A stretch of 64,000 nt of DNA. Origin: Macrostomum hystrix. Its lineage: Eukaryota > Platyhelminthes > Macrostomidae. The notes under the pieces are model-generated. The model was not told where the DNA came from and ran no database searches. It was given only the letters and a program-made list of their open reading frames with translations. Each line of letters begins with the position of its first letter. The stretch's first letter is position 1. A program made the position numbers and the translations under genes. Positions 49,500 through 60,800 of the stretch are shown in pieces. The stretch lies in assembly GCA_950097015.1 (NCBI GenBank), contig CATNEN010000014.1, forward strand, positions 1,178,001 to 1,242,000, in the 5' to 3' direction.

Positions 49500-50588
49500 A
49501 TGGCTGAGTCCGTCTTGCAAAAAAGTTTCTCGAAGCAAGACAAGCGAGCGGCGATCAAGCTTCAAGCTCTGCAGGGGCATTCGCCAAATTTTTTTTTTTA
49601 AAATGAAACAGATCCCGGGAGGCTCAAGCCTATCGTATGAGACGATTCGATGCTGGGTTGTTGCCGTTCAAAACGTCAAGGAAGACCTTGAAGGCCGGCC
49701 AGGCCAAAAAGTGCTTGGACCGACAACCTGGTGAGTCAGGTGGAGGCAGCTGTACTGCTGGACCGGCGGCTGACCAACCGGCAGCTGTCTGACGTCATTG
49801 GGGTGTCCCACGACTCAATCCACAAGATCTTGGTTGAGGACCTCGGCATGCGCAAGATTTGTGTTAATCGGGTCCCACATCTCCTTACCAATGATCAGCG
49901 AGGTCGCCGGGTCGCCATGTGCACATCCAACCTGCAGCGGTATCGACAAGAGGGTATGGCATTCCTGCAAGGGATTGTTGCCTGCGATGAAACCTGGGCA
50001 CATTCATGGGAGGCAGAGTTAAAGCGGCAGAGGGCCACATGGCGCAGGCCGGGTTCTCCACCCCAGAAGGCGATTCGGAGCATCGGTCAGATCAAGTTAA
50101 GGTCGTGCATGTGACCTTCGATCTTCGACCGGCAGGGTCTGCTGTTTGACCAGTCAGTGCCAGCAGGGCAAACGGTCAATGGCGACTTCTACCTGTCAGT
50201 CCTGGTGAAAGTTCGGCGTGCCATTCGTGACAAGAGACCAGCTCTGGACGCTGCTGGCCCAATTCTGCACCAAAACAATGCAGCTCCACATCGGAAGCAG
50301 AGCTTGCTGACAAGGATCGAGTCCTGGGGGTGGGAGATCCTTCCGCATCCGCCATACTCCCCGGATCTGAACACGTGCGACTTCTTCCTCTTCTCACGCA
50401 TCAAGGAAAATATGCGTGGTCAGCGTTTCAGCTCCGAGGACGAGGTGAACCAGGACTACAAAACAGGTATCGTCGCCGTGACGAACCAAGGCATGACCGC
50501 AGGCATTGACGGGCTCGTGTGGCGTTAGGAGAAGTGCGTGGAAGTTGAGGGTGCTGTGACGCTCTCGTTGTGGACCCAGGCGAAATAA
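49500..50588 (+). mobile_element. Dead mariner-family transposase copy
   Basis: Starts at ATG 49500 ('MAESVLQKSFSKQDK'), shifts frame near 49700, then reads 'DRRLTNRQLSDVIGVSHDS' (helix-turn-helix), 'DLGMRK', 'CDETWAHSW' (first catalytic Asp), an in-frame TGA at 50112, 'VPAGQTVNGDFYLSVL', 'PHPPYSPDLNTCDFFLF' (third acidic residue) and a 3' tail to ~50588. The second catalytic Asp of the HDNA-type motif is Asn ('HQNNAAPH'). The nonsense codon, frameshift and lost active-site residue make it inactive. The C-terminal D-x34-D-like spacing marks the mariner branch of IS630-Tc1-mariner. Terminal inverted repeats not identified. Confidence 0.9.
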
Positions 50589-52829
50589 TTAATGACAAAC
50601 ATGGCGGAAGATATGTGTAGCGGTAGCACTCAGACAATGACAGTAACAGTAGGCGATGACGAATAGCACTATTGGCGACGTTAACGGATATAGGTATACA
50701 GACAGGCTCGCGCGTTCCTAGCGTGAAATGACAAAAGAATAGGGTTGAATCTCTTCTTGCACTGCGGCGGGTAACAATTATGAAGTGAGAATAACAGAGG
50801 CTGGGATTACGGTGGCGTGATCGTATGGCGGTGCACTTCTGAGACTAGAAGGCTAGGCGGCGTGGTACAATGGGTTCTGGAACCTAAGAAATGCCGGTCG
50901 GTAAACAGGACAGCACTCTCTGACCCTGGCAAACTCGCTACGCTAAGGAATGGAGCGGCGGAAGTGGAACACGGCGGAAGAGAGAGCGAGCGGAGAAAGG
51001 AGGGAAGGAGCGCGGTCAGACAGACAGATAAGGAGCGGGCTGGGGGTGGGCGCACAAACAGAAGCTTAATTTTGACCCGGCATAATTTATGCCTGGCCTT
51101 TCAATTGGCTCGCGCAAAATTGCTAACTAAAACAATAAATTATCGATCGCAGCTAGAGTACATAGAGCTTTCGGTCGCATGGCACAAATTGAGTTGGTTT
51201 CGTACTCTAACGTTTGCTTAAAGTAGCCAATTGAACATTTTAACAATTGGCGGAAATTAATATTAAATTGACAAAATTCCAACAGGAGTTAAAACGGCCC
51301 ATGTTAGATCTACATTCAATGACAACGTCACAGTGCAGCATACTTTGAGTGAAGAGGCCCCAACAATGACGATGTTCGTTGGCGTTTACTTAGAGTATAA
51401 ATATAAAAACTTAAATTATTAGAACTTTAGAGTGAGAAACTAGCAACATATATAACTACATGGAGTGCAGTGGAACATTGAGCGGAGCACGGCAGGAGCT
51501 GCAGTGCAACTCACAGGGTCACATAAATTACGGAGAAGAAGCACGCCGCGCAGCAACGTCACAAAAATATTCTGGTGCGAACTCTGTACGTTCTTTTTAA
51601 ACTACAGCTAGCATTAAGCGTGACGCAACAGCTGCTATAGAATAGAAAAGCACAGGCGTCGTCGAGAAATCCAACGATAATCGTCGGGTTGTTTGGTGGC
51701 AACAACCACTAATAAATGCATAAATTTTCTGATCACAAAACTTCATCATGTAACCATGTCGGCTATTGCTCTCGATAATATTCCATTGGTTACATTCATA
51801 ATTATTATAATATTGGACCAATATCGACTCGCCATAGAATTTTATACAGACCAATATTAGCTGTCCTTGTCACCAGGGTCATCGACACAAATCGACACAA
51901 ATCTCGAAGATGCTGACGTCGGACGGCTTTCAAATTTTAGTTCATCGTAAAGGGCGGAAAAATTCATCTGTATGGTTAAATTTTACAAAAATCAGTAATT
52001 CGGTTTGGGAGTTATCGTGAAATGGGCAGTGGGTATTTGAAGTACCCCAGTGGTATTTTCCCTATAGGGAGGAAATTACTGTGGTCTCTCTACTGTTAAA
52101 CGTTTGAGTACCAAAGCACGTGACGGCAATCAGCCAGGTAACTAAAATTCTGAAGACAGATTTCCAACACGCTGGTGTTATGATTTAAGCATGTGTAAGA
52201 AGCTATAATATCGAAATAACAGCAGCCGGTTATTTGCTTTGACAGTGGGTGCAGTGAGTGACATGATACAATTACAAAATGAGGCACCGATCTTTTAGGC
52301 GAACGAATTCTGTTATGAAGAGCGACCCGCTAATTACTTTGCCTTAAACTGATTTGGCTTGTGCAGTGAATATATAAAGAATGTATATTTGCTTTGTGCA
52401 TTTTAACTATCGTAACTAATCGTATAAGAAACGAAAAAGTAATTAAAACATAATTTTGTTTTAATGTTCGTCCAAAGAATTTTTGCAGTTTAACAGTAAA
52501 AAAGTATTTAGATGGCTAGCAGAAAAAGATATTTTCTGAAGTAAGTGAAAAAAATAAAAGAAATTAACTCATGTCAATCTTAGATAAATGTTTGTTTAGA
52601 GATAACTAATTAGCTGTAGTGTTAAATGTCTAGAAAAGAACAATTATGAACATTAGCAATATAAATATAAATGGTTTGTAATGACTTTTGCAGGTGCTTG
52701 TTGTTGCTGCAGTGGTAGGTGCTGTAGATACCTGGAATAAATAAACCAATACGCCAGTTTAAAAAAGGTGATAAAACAGTTTTCTGAGTTGTTGCCACTC
52801 CGTTGCTACGCGGTTGCCATGCCACCAGA
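50589..52829. other. Intergenic between mariner and the ATD-less glutamate receptor
   Basis: No exon recognised. Contains dispersed repeat copy 2 (51680-51975). A purine-rich GA tract at ~50965-51045 produces meaningless ORFs. Confidence 0.45.
51680..51975 (+). repeat. Dispersed ~270-300-bp repeat, copy 2
   Basis: Intergenic copy of the 39365-39633 repeat ('accaatatcgactcgccata', 'gatgctgacgtcggacggct'), diverged by substitutions and small indels. Confidence 0.65.
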
Positions 52830-55800
52830 TCAAACTAGCGGCTTTGACTCCGGTGACTCATTCTGCTTCTCGGCAGATCCGCCCGCAGCTCCGGAGTCAG
52901 TTCCGGCCTTCTCCATGGCGGTGTCGGACTGCCGCTCAGCCTGAGGGAAGGGGGAGAGTGCAAATTGAAATTGATTCTCTTGTCAGCCATTGGCCAGCAT
53001 AGATGTACGCTTAAATCAACCTCCAATCAAGGCCGGTCTAGAGTCCGACTCACCGGGGCACCGCCGCAGGAGGGCAGCCCGGCGGCCTTGAATCGGAACT
53101 CGATCGGCAGGGCGACGAAGGCGCCGATGGCGCCGGCCAGCAGCACAAGATACAGGCCCACCAGGTCACCAGGTGACAGCGTCCGGGGCGAGCTGCCGCT
53201 GTCCGAGTCGCACTTGTCGGAGTTCTTGCGCCACCAGCGGCTCTTCATACTGTCCAGTTCGCCGTTGGCCTTGACCTTCAGGATTGCCGCGTCAAGCGCC
53301 TGCTTGATGTCCGAGCCTAAGGGATATCGATGTGGTGGGATAAACGGATCAGAAATGGAGGGATCCAAAATGGAGGTTCGCCACAGCAGGAGTGAAGCCT
53401 GTCGGCTCACCCTTAGCAACAGCCAATCCGACGTCAACAGTGGAAAGTCCGGTGGGCACGGAAACGAGGTCGCACTCGGTCAGTGCGTGGTAGTCGGCCG
53501 ATATGCCCTCAGAGATCCACACGTAGTCGCCTTTCCTCACGCGGTCAAGGGCTTCGCTGTTTGAGTTGGAGTTGTGCTGCGGGTTGCGGCTCAGGAAGGC
53601 GTGCACAGCTCGGAATTCGGCCACGTTGGAGGTCTGCAGTCAGCAATGGACGATTTCATTGTTTGTTGAAGCTTGTATGAAACTGTACAAGCCCTGTGTT
53701 CTGATATTTCAACCAGTTAGAAACAGAGCCGTAGTAGATTTGAGAGCTTTAAAGTTCAGGTAGAAATCAATAACCCTGCCAGTTTAGTAAGTACGTAAAT
53801 GAGTAAAGAGGTCGGTGGCAGAGCGGTCTATCGCGTTTTTATCTTGCACCAGGCTGCCTGAGCTCGATTCTGCGGTGATGCCACATTCATTTGGGGCGCA
53901 GCCGCCGAGAGAAGGCTTGGGGGCTTGTCGTGCAATTTACGCCATTGAGAGTCAACCTCCAAGGCACAGTGAAATGTACGAGTTTTGCTTTCATCACTCT
54001 GATGAAAGTCAGAGCAGATGTGCACACATGTGTTAGCGTGTGCTTGCGTACGGTATCTGTGTGCGTGTGTGCTCAGGAGTCAGTGAAATTGGCAGAATTG
54101 CCTCCTCGCTGGCTGCAGTGTCACCAAATGATGTGCAATTGCCCGCAGCCTTCCTGCAATTATTACTTTTTTAAGTAAGCAAGTGAGTGCTTGTGGGTTT
54201 TTTTCTGTACCTGTTTCCCATTTTCTCTCTTCCCTTTCTCTCCCCTCCCTCTCTCCCTCCTCCTCCCCGCTCACAGCCAGCATGCTCTCGGTGGAACCGC
54301 CCTTCAGCACGCCGAACGGCACAGCCGTCTGTCCCACGAGGTCCAGCAAGTTGCTAAATTTGGCCGCCGCAGACGCCTGGCCGGCGAGCAGGCGGGGCAC
54401 GAGGCCGGCCGTGTAGCAGCAGGCCGTGGCAAGGGCGAACAGCCACCAGGCGAAGGCCAGGATGCGGGCTGCTGGCGCCTTCGGGGCGCGAGCGAAGCCT
54501 GCGGGAGTGATTTGGCGGCATTTAAGCTTCACTCTACCTGAAATGAATTCGCAGCCTCACCCTGAATGAATCCGCAGCGTCACCCTGAATGAATCCTCAG
54601 CCTCACCCTGAATGAATTCTCAGCCTCACCCTGAATGAATTCTCAGCCTCACCATGAATGAATCCTCAGCCTCACCCTGAATGAATCCTCAGCCTCACCC
54701 TGAATGAATCCTCAGCCTCACCCTGAATGAATCCTCAGCCTCACCCTGAATGAATCCTCAGCCTCACCCTGAATGAATCCTCAGCCTCACCCTGAATGAA
54801 TCCTCAGCCTCACCCTGAATGAATCCTCAGCCTCACCCTGAATGAATCCTCAGCCTCACCCTGAATGAATCCACAGCCTCACCCTGAATGAATCCTCAGC
54901 CTCACCCTGAATGAATCCTTAGCCTCACCCTGAATGAATCCACAGCCTCACCCTGAATGAATCCTCAGCCTCACCCTGAATGAATCCACAGCCTCACCCT
55001 GAATGAATCCTCAGCCTCACCCTGAATGAATCCTCAGCCTCACCCTGAATGAATCCACAGCCTCACCCTGAATGAACAGCCCGCCGGTGATGAAAGCGAA
55101 GGCCCCGCAGCCTGCCTTGCGGGCCTTGACGGCTACAGCGGAGTCGCCGCCACCGCTGCGCAGCTCGTAGGGGGACAGGAGGAAGATGACAAAGGCCAGC
55201 GCTGTGTAGATGATGTACATCAGCAGCAGCAGCAGCCACGTCTGGCACGGAGATTGGGGGCGACTGAGATAAATCTACCTGAGGAGTCTGACCAATCTAC
55301 CTGAGGAGTCTGACCAATCTACCTGAGGAGTCTGACCAATCTACCTGAGGAGTCTGACCAATCTACCTGAGGAGTCTGACCAATCTACCTGAGGAGTCTG
55401 ACCAATCTACCTGAGGAGTCTGACCGATCTACCTGAGAAGTCTGGCCAATCTACCTGGGTAGTCTGACCAATCTACCTGAGGAGTCTGACCAATCAACCT
55501 GGGTAGTCTGACCAACCTATCTGAGAAGTCTGACCAATCTACCCGAGGCGTAACTAACCGAGGCGGCAAACGGCTGAGCCAGGATGGCAGCGCTGGTAGC
55601 CTGCTGGCTGGGCTGGCGGTACAGCAGCGACATGCCGGAGGTGGACACCGGCAGGGTGAAGTCCACGGCCTCCAATCGGGCGGGCATTATGCGCAGCGTG
55701 GCCAAGGTCAGGTCGGCGGTCTGCGGGTGAGTAGTTGGCACTTAGCAGATTCCGCATCTGCACTCAAACAGCTTTCACTATTTGATCTCACGATAGCAGT

Positions 55801-56377
55801 AGTGCTTACCCGGTTCACAATGTCACCCATGAGGCCGTCCCAGCCGCCCTGCGGGGTTCGGCCGCCAAAGTTTCCGTCGGCCACCTCGAAGATTCGGTAC
55901 TGAAACTTCAGCTCCCGCTGCAGCAGGTTCAGAAGGTCCACGTAGAAGCCCTCATAGCCGACAGCGTCCGCCCCGGCTGTGCGCATCACGAACGGCTTTT
56001 GCTGTGAGTGCGCGGGATGGTTGGGATTTGGGATCAGAGGGGAATTGGGACTTTGGGATCAGAGGGGAATCGGGATATGGGATCAGAAGGGAATCGGGAT
56101 ATGGGATCACAGGTGAAAATTTCGATTTTGAATCAGAGGTGGCTGTTGCGATTCAGGAGCAGAAGATTTAGATATGGGATCAAAGGTGAAGATGGTTCTG
56201 TCCATGTAAACTATAGGGTGGCATTGTGACGCCTGGATGTCGCCATTCTCGATCGGTCACACTCACCAGCACTGTAACGACCTTGAGGGTCCTGTTCTCC
56301 AGGCTGGCAGTGGCTCCAAGCTGCCAGCAGCTGCTGAGTAGCAGGAGCAGTGGCAGCGGCGGCTGTCTGCAGGTCAT
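52830..56377 (-). CDS. Ionotropic glutamate receptor-like subunit lacking the ATD, 8 exons, 486 aa
   Basis: Exons 56377-56267, 56001-55810, 55720-55559, 55241-55067, 54498-54275, 53633-53411, 53316-53054 and 52940-52830 join in phases 0,0,0,1,0,1,0 (1,461 nt). The signal peptide (1-24) leads straight into ligand-binding half S1 ('LKVVTVLQKPFVMR', 'GWDGLMGDIVNR'). Arg116, at the carboxylate-binding position, Gly281-Ser282-Thr283 and Glu330 of S2 are kept, so amino-acid binding is plausible. M1 is ~157-178, pore loop ~205-214, M3 ~226-246 and M4 ~413-437. The almost invariant M3 gating motif SYTANLAAF is replaced by 'CYTAGLVPR' and the Q/R-site region is 'GGLFIQG'. There is no 400-residue amino-terminal domain, because the promoter TATA/Inr lies only 34-66 bp before the ATG. 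It is head-to-tail with the kainate-type gene and shares its intron positions. It may be a modulatory or diverged subunit. Confidence 0.92.
53810..54172 (+). mobile_element. tRNA-derived SINE, copy 1
   Basis: Begins with a pol III A-box-like 'ggtcggtggcagagcgg', then a B-box-like 'gagctcgattctg', then a unique body ('catttggggcgcagccg', 'ttgggggcttgtcgtgcaat', 'gctcaggagtcag', 'gaattgcctcctcgctggct') and a 3' end rich in att/tttt. ~75-80% similar to 63125-63482 in opposite orientation. It sits in intron 5 of the ATD-less receptor. Confidence 0.85.
54540..55066. repeat. 23-bp minisatellite carrying the exon 4 donor of the ATD-less receptor
   Basis: About 23 copies. The sense-strand unit reads 'TTCATTCAGG|GTGAGGCTG' + 'AGGA'. 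The genuine exon 4 end and donor at 55067/55066 are identical, 'TTCATTCAGG|GTGAGG', so the array is a tandem series of copies of the real 5' splice site. Confidence 0.95.
55262..55555. repeat. 22-bp minisatellite in intron 3 of the ATD-less receptor
   Basis: About 13 copies of 'ctacctgaggagtctgacca' + 'at'. The sense strand gives 'CTCAG|GTAGATTGG', so each unit holds a consensus-like donor and an AG. Confidence 0.93.
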
Positions 56378-56410
56378 GGCTTGCTTGTGGCGGGATCCGG
56401 GCCGATAATC

Positions 56411-56443
56411 TGAAGTCCCAGTGGCGCCTGGAGCAGCTTTATA
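56411..56443 (-). promoter_or_regulatory. TATA box plus initiator of the ATD-less receptor
   Basis: Minus-strand 'TATAAAG' (56443-56437) and initiator 'TCAGATT' with its A at 56411, 32 bp from the first T of the TATA. This is ideal spacing and puts transcription start ~34 nt before the ATG, which leaves no room for upstream ATD exons on this transcript. Confidence 0.65.
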
Positions 56444-57130
56444 AGGCCGAAGTGACAGCTTTTATGAGGCTCAGGGCACGGGCGCTTCAGTCGCTCTCGC
56501 AGTCTTTCATTCACCGGCCAGGGGAGGGGGTGGGTGCATCGCGCCGGTTCTGCGCCCCCGACTCCGGGATCAGAATCGTCATGATTCCCGCCATGGTGCC
56601 CGAGGGGATAAATTATGGATGCGGCTGTCAGAGCTGGTTGGGGGTGCAAAAACTTGCCATGAAGTCTGGCTCACCGCAGTACCAAGGGGAGCAGTCAGCT
56701 CATGACTGATGCTCCATGAATTCAGTATGCAAGCTCAAACTGCTCAGCGGCCTCACTAACTGCTGCTGCTGCTGCTGCTGCTGCGCTCTGTTTTATGGCC
56801 GGCCGGGGTTGGGAGGCGCCCGAAGTCCTGAGGGCTGCGGGTGGACCCACAATGCAATTTGCCTAATTGCTGCTTCAGCGCAGCGGATGCTGGAGCAACC
56901 TGTGATGGGAGCTTGGATTCTGGCAGGCTTACCTGCATCATAGTATCACTTTGCAGTTGAAGCTGTGAACAGAAAACTGCTGAGATGAGAGCAGGTCAGG
57001 CCAAAATTTCTGCCCGTAACACGAAATAGGTCTTCGAATTTTAAAAAGCAATTCGCTTCTTAAAACTACATTAAAATTTGCCAGCCAATGAAACGATCAA
57101 CTCGTGTAACCCTATCTGTCCCCTGTTCCC
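56444..57130. other. Short intergenic between the two receptors
   Basis: A (tgc)8 run at ~56761-56784; otherwise nothing recognised. Confidence 0.4.
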
Positions 57131-57133
57131 TGT

Positions 57134-57570
57134 TTCTCATCTCACTGTTTCTCATCTCACTGTTTCTCATCTCACTGTTTCTCATCTCACTGTTTCTCAT
57201 CTCACTGTTTCTCATCTCACTGTTTCTCATCTCACTGTTTCTCATCTCACAGTTTCTCATCTCACAGTTTCTCATCTCACTGTTTCTCATCTCACTGTTT
57301 CTCATCTCACTGTTTCTCATCTCACTGTTTCTCATCTCACTGTTTCTCATCTTACTGTTTCTCATCTCACTGTTTCTCATCTCACTGTTTCTCATCTCAC
57401 TGTTTCTCATTTTACTGTTTCTCATCTCACTGTTTCTCATCTCACTGTTTCTCATCTCACTGTTTCTCATCTCACTGTTTCTCATCTCACTGTTTCTCAT
57501 CTCACAGTTTCTCATCTCACAGTTTCTCATCTCACTGTTTCTCATCTCACTGTTTCTCATCTCACCCATT
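57134..57570. repeat. 15-bp minisatellite, ~29 copies
   Basis: Unit 'tctcatctcactgtt', five codons long and open on both strands, between the two receptor genes. Confidence 0.97.
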
Positions 57571-57872
57571 CTTGTCATCGCCAGCAGAAACAGAAACAGA
57601 CTGAATGCAAATTTCTATAGATCTTCGCAGTCATGAAACTGTATGTATTTGAGTCTTAAGCAGCTAACTGGTACAAAGTCAATAGTATGCCTCGATAAAG
57701 CACAGTACAGAATATTGAGTGCCAGAAATATACGAAACAGTGCAGCCTGCACAGTACTGCTTTAGTTCGTTGTCTATCGAGAGTGCGAGTGCCCTGTAAA
57801 GTCCCAACAAAGTCCCAACAAAGTCCCAATTGAGTCTCAGCTTTTGTTGTGATTGTCCAGCGGAAAATCCAC

Positions 57873-60800
57873 TCAAGACAGACCGTCTCGCGACCTGCCT
57901 GATGGGTGCCGCGGCTGCCGATCGGACTGCATCCAGCGGGCGTCCTCCGAGCTGCGCGCGCGGTGCAGTGCAGCGGCGGCAGCCCAATCGGCTTCGCCCA
58001 CGGATGACGTCATAAGGCGGGCCGCCTGGCGCCGGCCGCCGTTGCTGCTCGACGCGGAGGCGGTCGCTGCGGCAGTAGCGGCGATGGCCGCAGCTGCTGC
58101 CCGCTGGGCTCGCTGCGCCAGGTGGTTGGTGGGCCGCGTGGAGGGGCCGAAGCAGCGGGAGGCGAAGCGAAGCTCCTGGCAGAGCTCGGTGCTCATTGGT
58201 TGCTGGGAGATTGGGGGAGAAAATCTGGCTTAGACTGCTTGTTCACACATTTAGCCTCAGGGCATCCTGCGCCACTGTACTTACTCTTCTCTCACTCGCC
58301 TTCGCCCTGGTTTCCTCATCCTCTCCCTCGCATCCTCGCCTTCGCCTCCTCGCCCTCGCCTCCTCGCCCTCTCCGTGTCAATCTCGCCCCGTGTCCCGCA
58401 TCCTCACCCGCTCCTGCACGGCTCGCCGCTTGGCCTTAAAGCAGAACTCCAGCAGGGTGGTAAGGCCGCCCAGCAGCATGCCCACCAGCAGCACCACGTA
58501 GACGCCAGCCACCTGGTCGATGCCGAGTCCTGGCGGCTCTTCCTGGCCGTCGCTGGAGGCCTCGTCGCACGGCTTCTCGATGTCCTCCTCGCGCCACCAG
58601 CGGCGGCGCAGTTTCTCCAGCACCTGCTCCTTCTGCAGCTTCAGGATCACCTCCGAGATCACGTCGCGATAGGGTGAGCCTGGGATCGCAAGTTTGGGAT
58701 TCAATATTTGGGGAGAAAAGCGAACATTTTTGGAGAAAAACTCAGTTTAACTTAAATTGCAGACTGAGAAGATTGAAAAATTGAGAAGGTATAAAAATAA
58801 GGGAATGTGAAACATATGGGAGAAATGATCATAGATGATAAGAAGATAGGAGAAATGAGAGGAGGGGAAGAAGATGGGAGAAATGAGAGGATGGGAAGAA
58901 GATACGAGAAATGAGAGGATGGGAAGAAGATAGGAGAAATGAGAGGAGGGGAAGAAGATGGGAGAAATGAGAGGATGGGAAGAAGATGGGAGAAATGAGA
59001 GGAGGGGAAGAAGATGGGAGAAATGAGAGGATGGGAAGAAGATGGGAGAAGTGAGAGGATGGGAAGAAGATGGGAGAAATGAGAGGATGGGAAGAAGATG
59101 GGAGAAATGAGAGGATGGGAAGAAGATGGGAGAAATGAGAGGATGGGAAGAAGATGGGAGAAATGAGAGGATGGGAAGAAGATGGGAGAAATGAGAGGAT
59201 GGGAAGAAGATGGGAGAAATGAGAGGATGGGAAGAAGATGGGAGAAATGAGAGGATGGGAAGAAGATGGGAGAAATGAGAGGATGGGAAGAAGATGGGAG
59301 AAACGAGAGGATGGGAAGAAGATGGGAGAAATGAGAGGATGGGAAGAAGATGGGAGAAATGAGAGGATGGGAAGAAGATGGGAGTAATGAGAGGATGGGA
59401 AGAAGATGGGATAAAAGGCAGGAAGAACAGGTAGAAAAGGGATTCCTGCGCCTCACCGGTGGGCAGTCCGATGCCGTAGCCCTTGGAGTCCAGCAGGCCG
59501 CCGACCTTCATGAGGTCGCAGTTTCGCTCCGTGTAGTACTCGTTCATCGTGCTCTCCAGGATGAAGGCGTAGCCGCCTCTGCGCACCCGCTCGATGCCTT
59601 CCTGAGTTTTGTTCACGAACACTTCCGGCCGCTTGCTCATGAAATCCCACATGGTCTTGAACACCTGGATGCTCTTGGCCATCTGGGCGAGTTTTGGCAG
59701 GTTTTTTAGGAATTTACCCTCACTCACCTTGGATAAGTCATCAAGCAGAGATACTCCTTTCCTCAATGCTCTCTTCTCTTCCCAATCCTCTCTTCTCTTC
59801 TCAATCTTCTCTTCCCAATCCTCTCTTCTCTTCTCAATCTTCTCCTCCCAATCCTCTCTTCTCTTCCCAATCCTCTCTTCTCTTCCCATTCCTCTCTTCC
59901 CAATCTTCTCTTCCCAATCTTCTCTTCCCAATCCTCTCTTCGCTTCCCAAATCCTCTCTACGCTTCCCAATCCCCTCATCTCTTCCCAATCCTCTTCTCG
60001 CTATCCTCTCTTCCCCATCCTCTCTTCCTCATCATCTCTTCTCTTCCTAATCTACTCTTCTCGTCCCAATACTCTTCTCCCCATCCTCTCTTCCCAATTC
60101 TCTCTTCCCCCAAGCCTCTCCTCTATTTCCTACTTTTAAAATGATCTTTTTAAAATCCCTTTCTCCAATACCTTTTCTCAGTTCTCTCTTTCCATTTTCC
60201 TGCTCCCCATCCTCTCATCCCAACTGCATCACCTCGAAGAACTGGTAGGTGGAGCCGCTGGCCAGGGTGCCGTATTTGATCTTGGTCTGTCTGGCCAGGT
60301 CCTCCACGCTCTCGATAGGCGAATGCATTCGCTCCACGGTCAGGAAGGCGGCCAGGTTGGCCGTGTAGGAGCTGATCATGATCAGCGTGAAGAACCACCA
60401 GATGCCGCTGATCATCCTCGTGGACAGAGCACGCGGCCAGATTTCGGAGCCTGGAATGGATTCGGCGAGCTGGGGTAAAACCTCCAGAACCTCCGAGACC
60501 CCGCTCTCCTCCCTGACCATCCAGCTCTCCTCCCTGACCAACCAGCTCTCCTCCCTGACCAATCAGCTCTCCTCCCTGACATTCCCGCTCTCACCCAGAC
60601 ATTCCCGCTCTCACCCTGACATTCCCGCTCTCACCCTGACATTCCCGCTCTCACCCAGACATTCCCGCTCTCACCCTGACATTCCAGCTCTCACCCTGAC
60701 ATTCCCGCTCTCACCCTGACATTCCCGCTCTCACCCTGACATTCCCGCTCTCACCCTGACATTCCCGCTCTCACCCAGACATTCCAGCTCTCACCCTGAC

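Noticed and set aside
55262-55559. Intron 3 array of the ATD-less receptor as another copy of its real donor
   Set aside because: Phase requires the GTTAGT donor at 55558. The repeated 'CAG|GTAGAT' begins within the intron, so the unit does not contain the authentic junction.
57679-57987. 102-codon minus-strand ORF downstream of the kainate-type receptor
   Set aside because: It overlaps the receptor tail exon in another frame and continues into AT-rich 3' flank; no independent support.
58747-59979. 410-codon minus-strand ORF
   Set aside because: It joins a genuine receptor exon to two purine/pyrimidine arrays. The receptor exon has its own consensus splice sites at 59682 and 59457.
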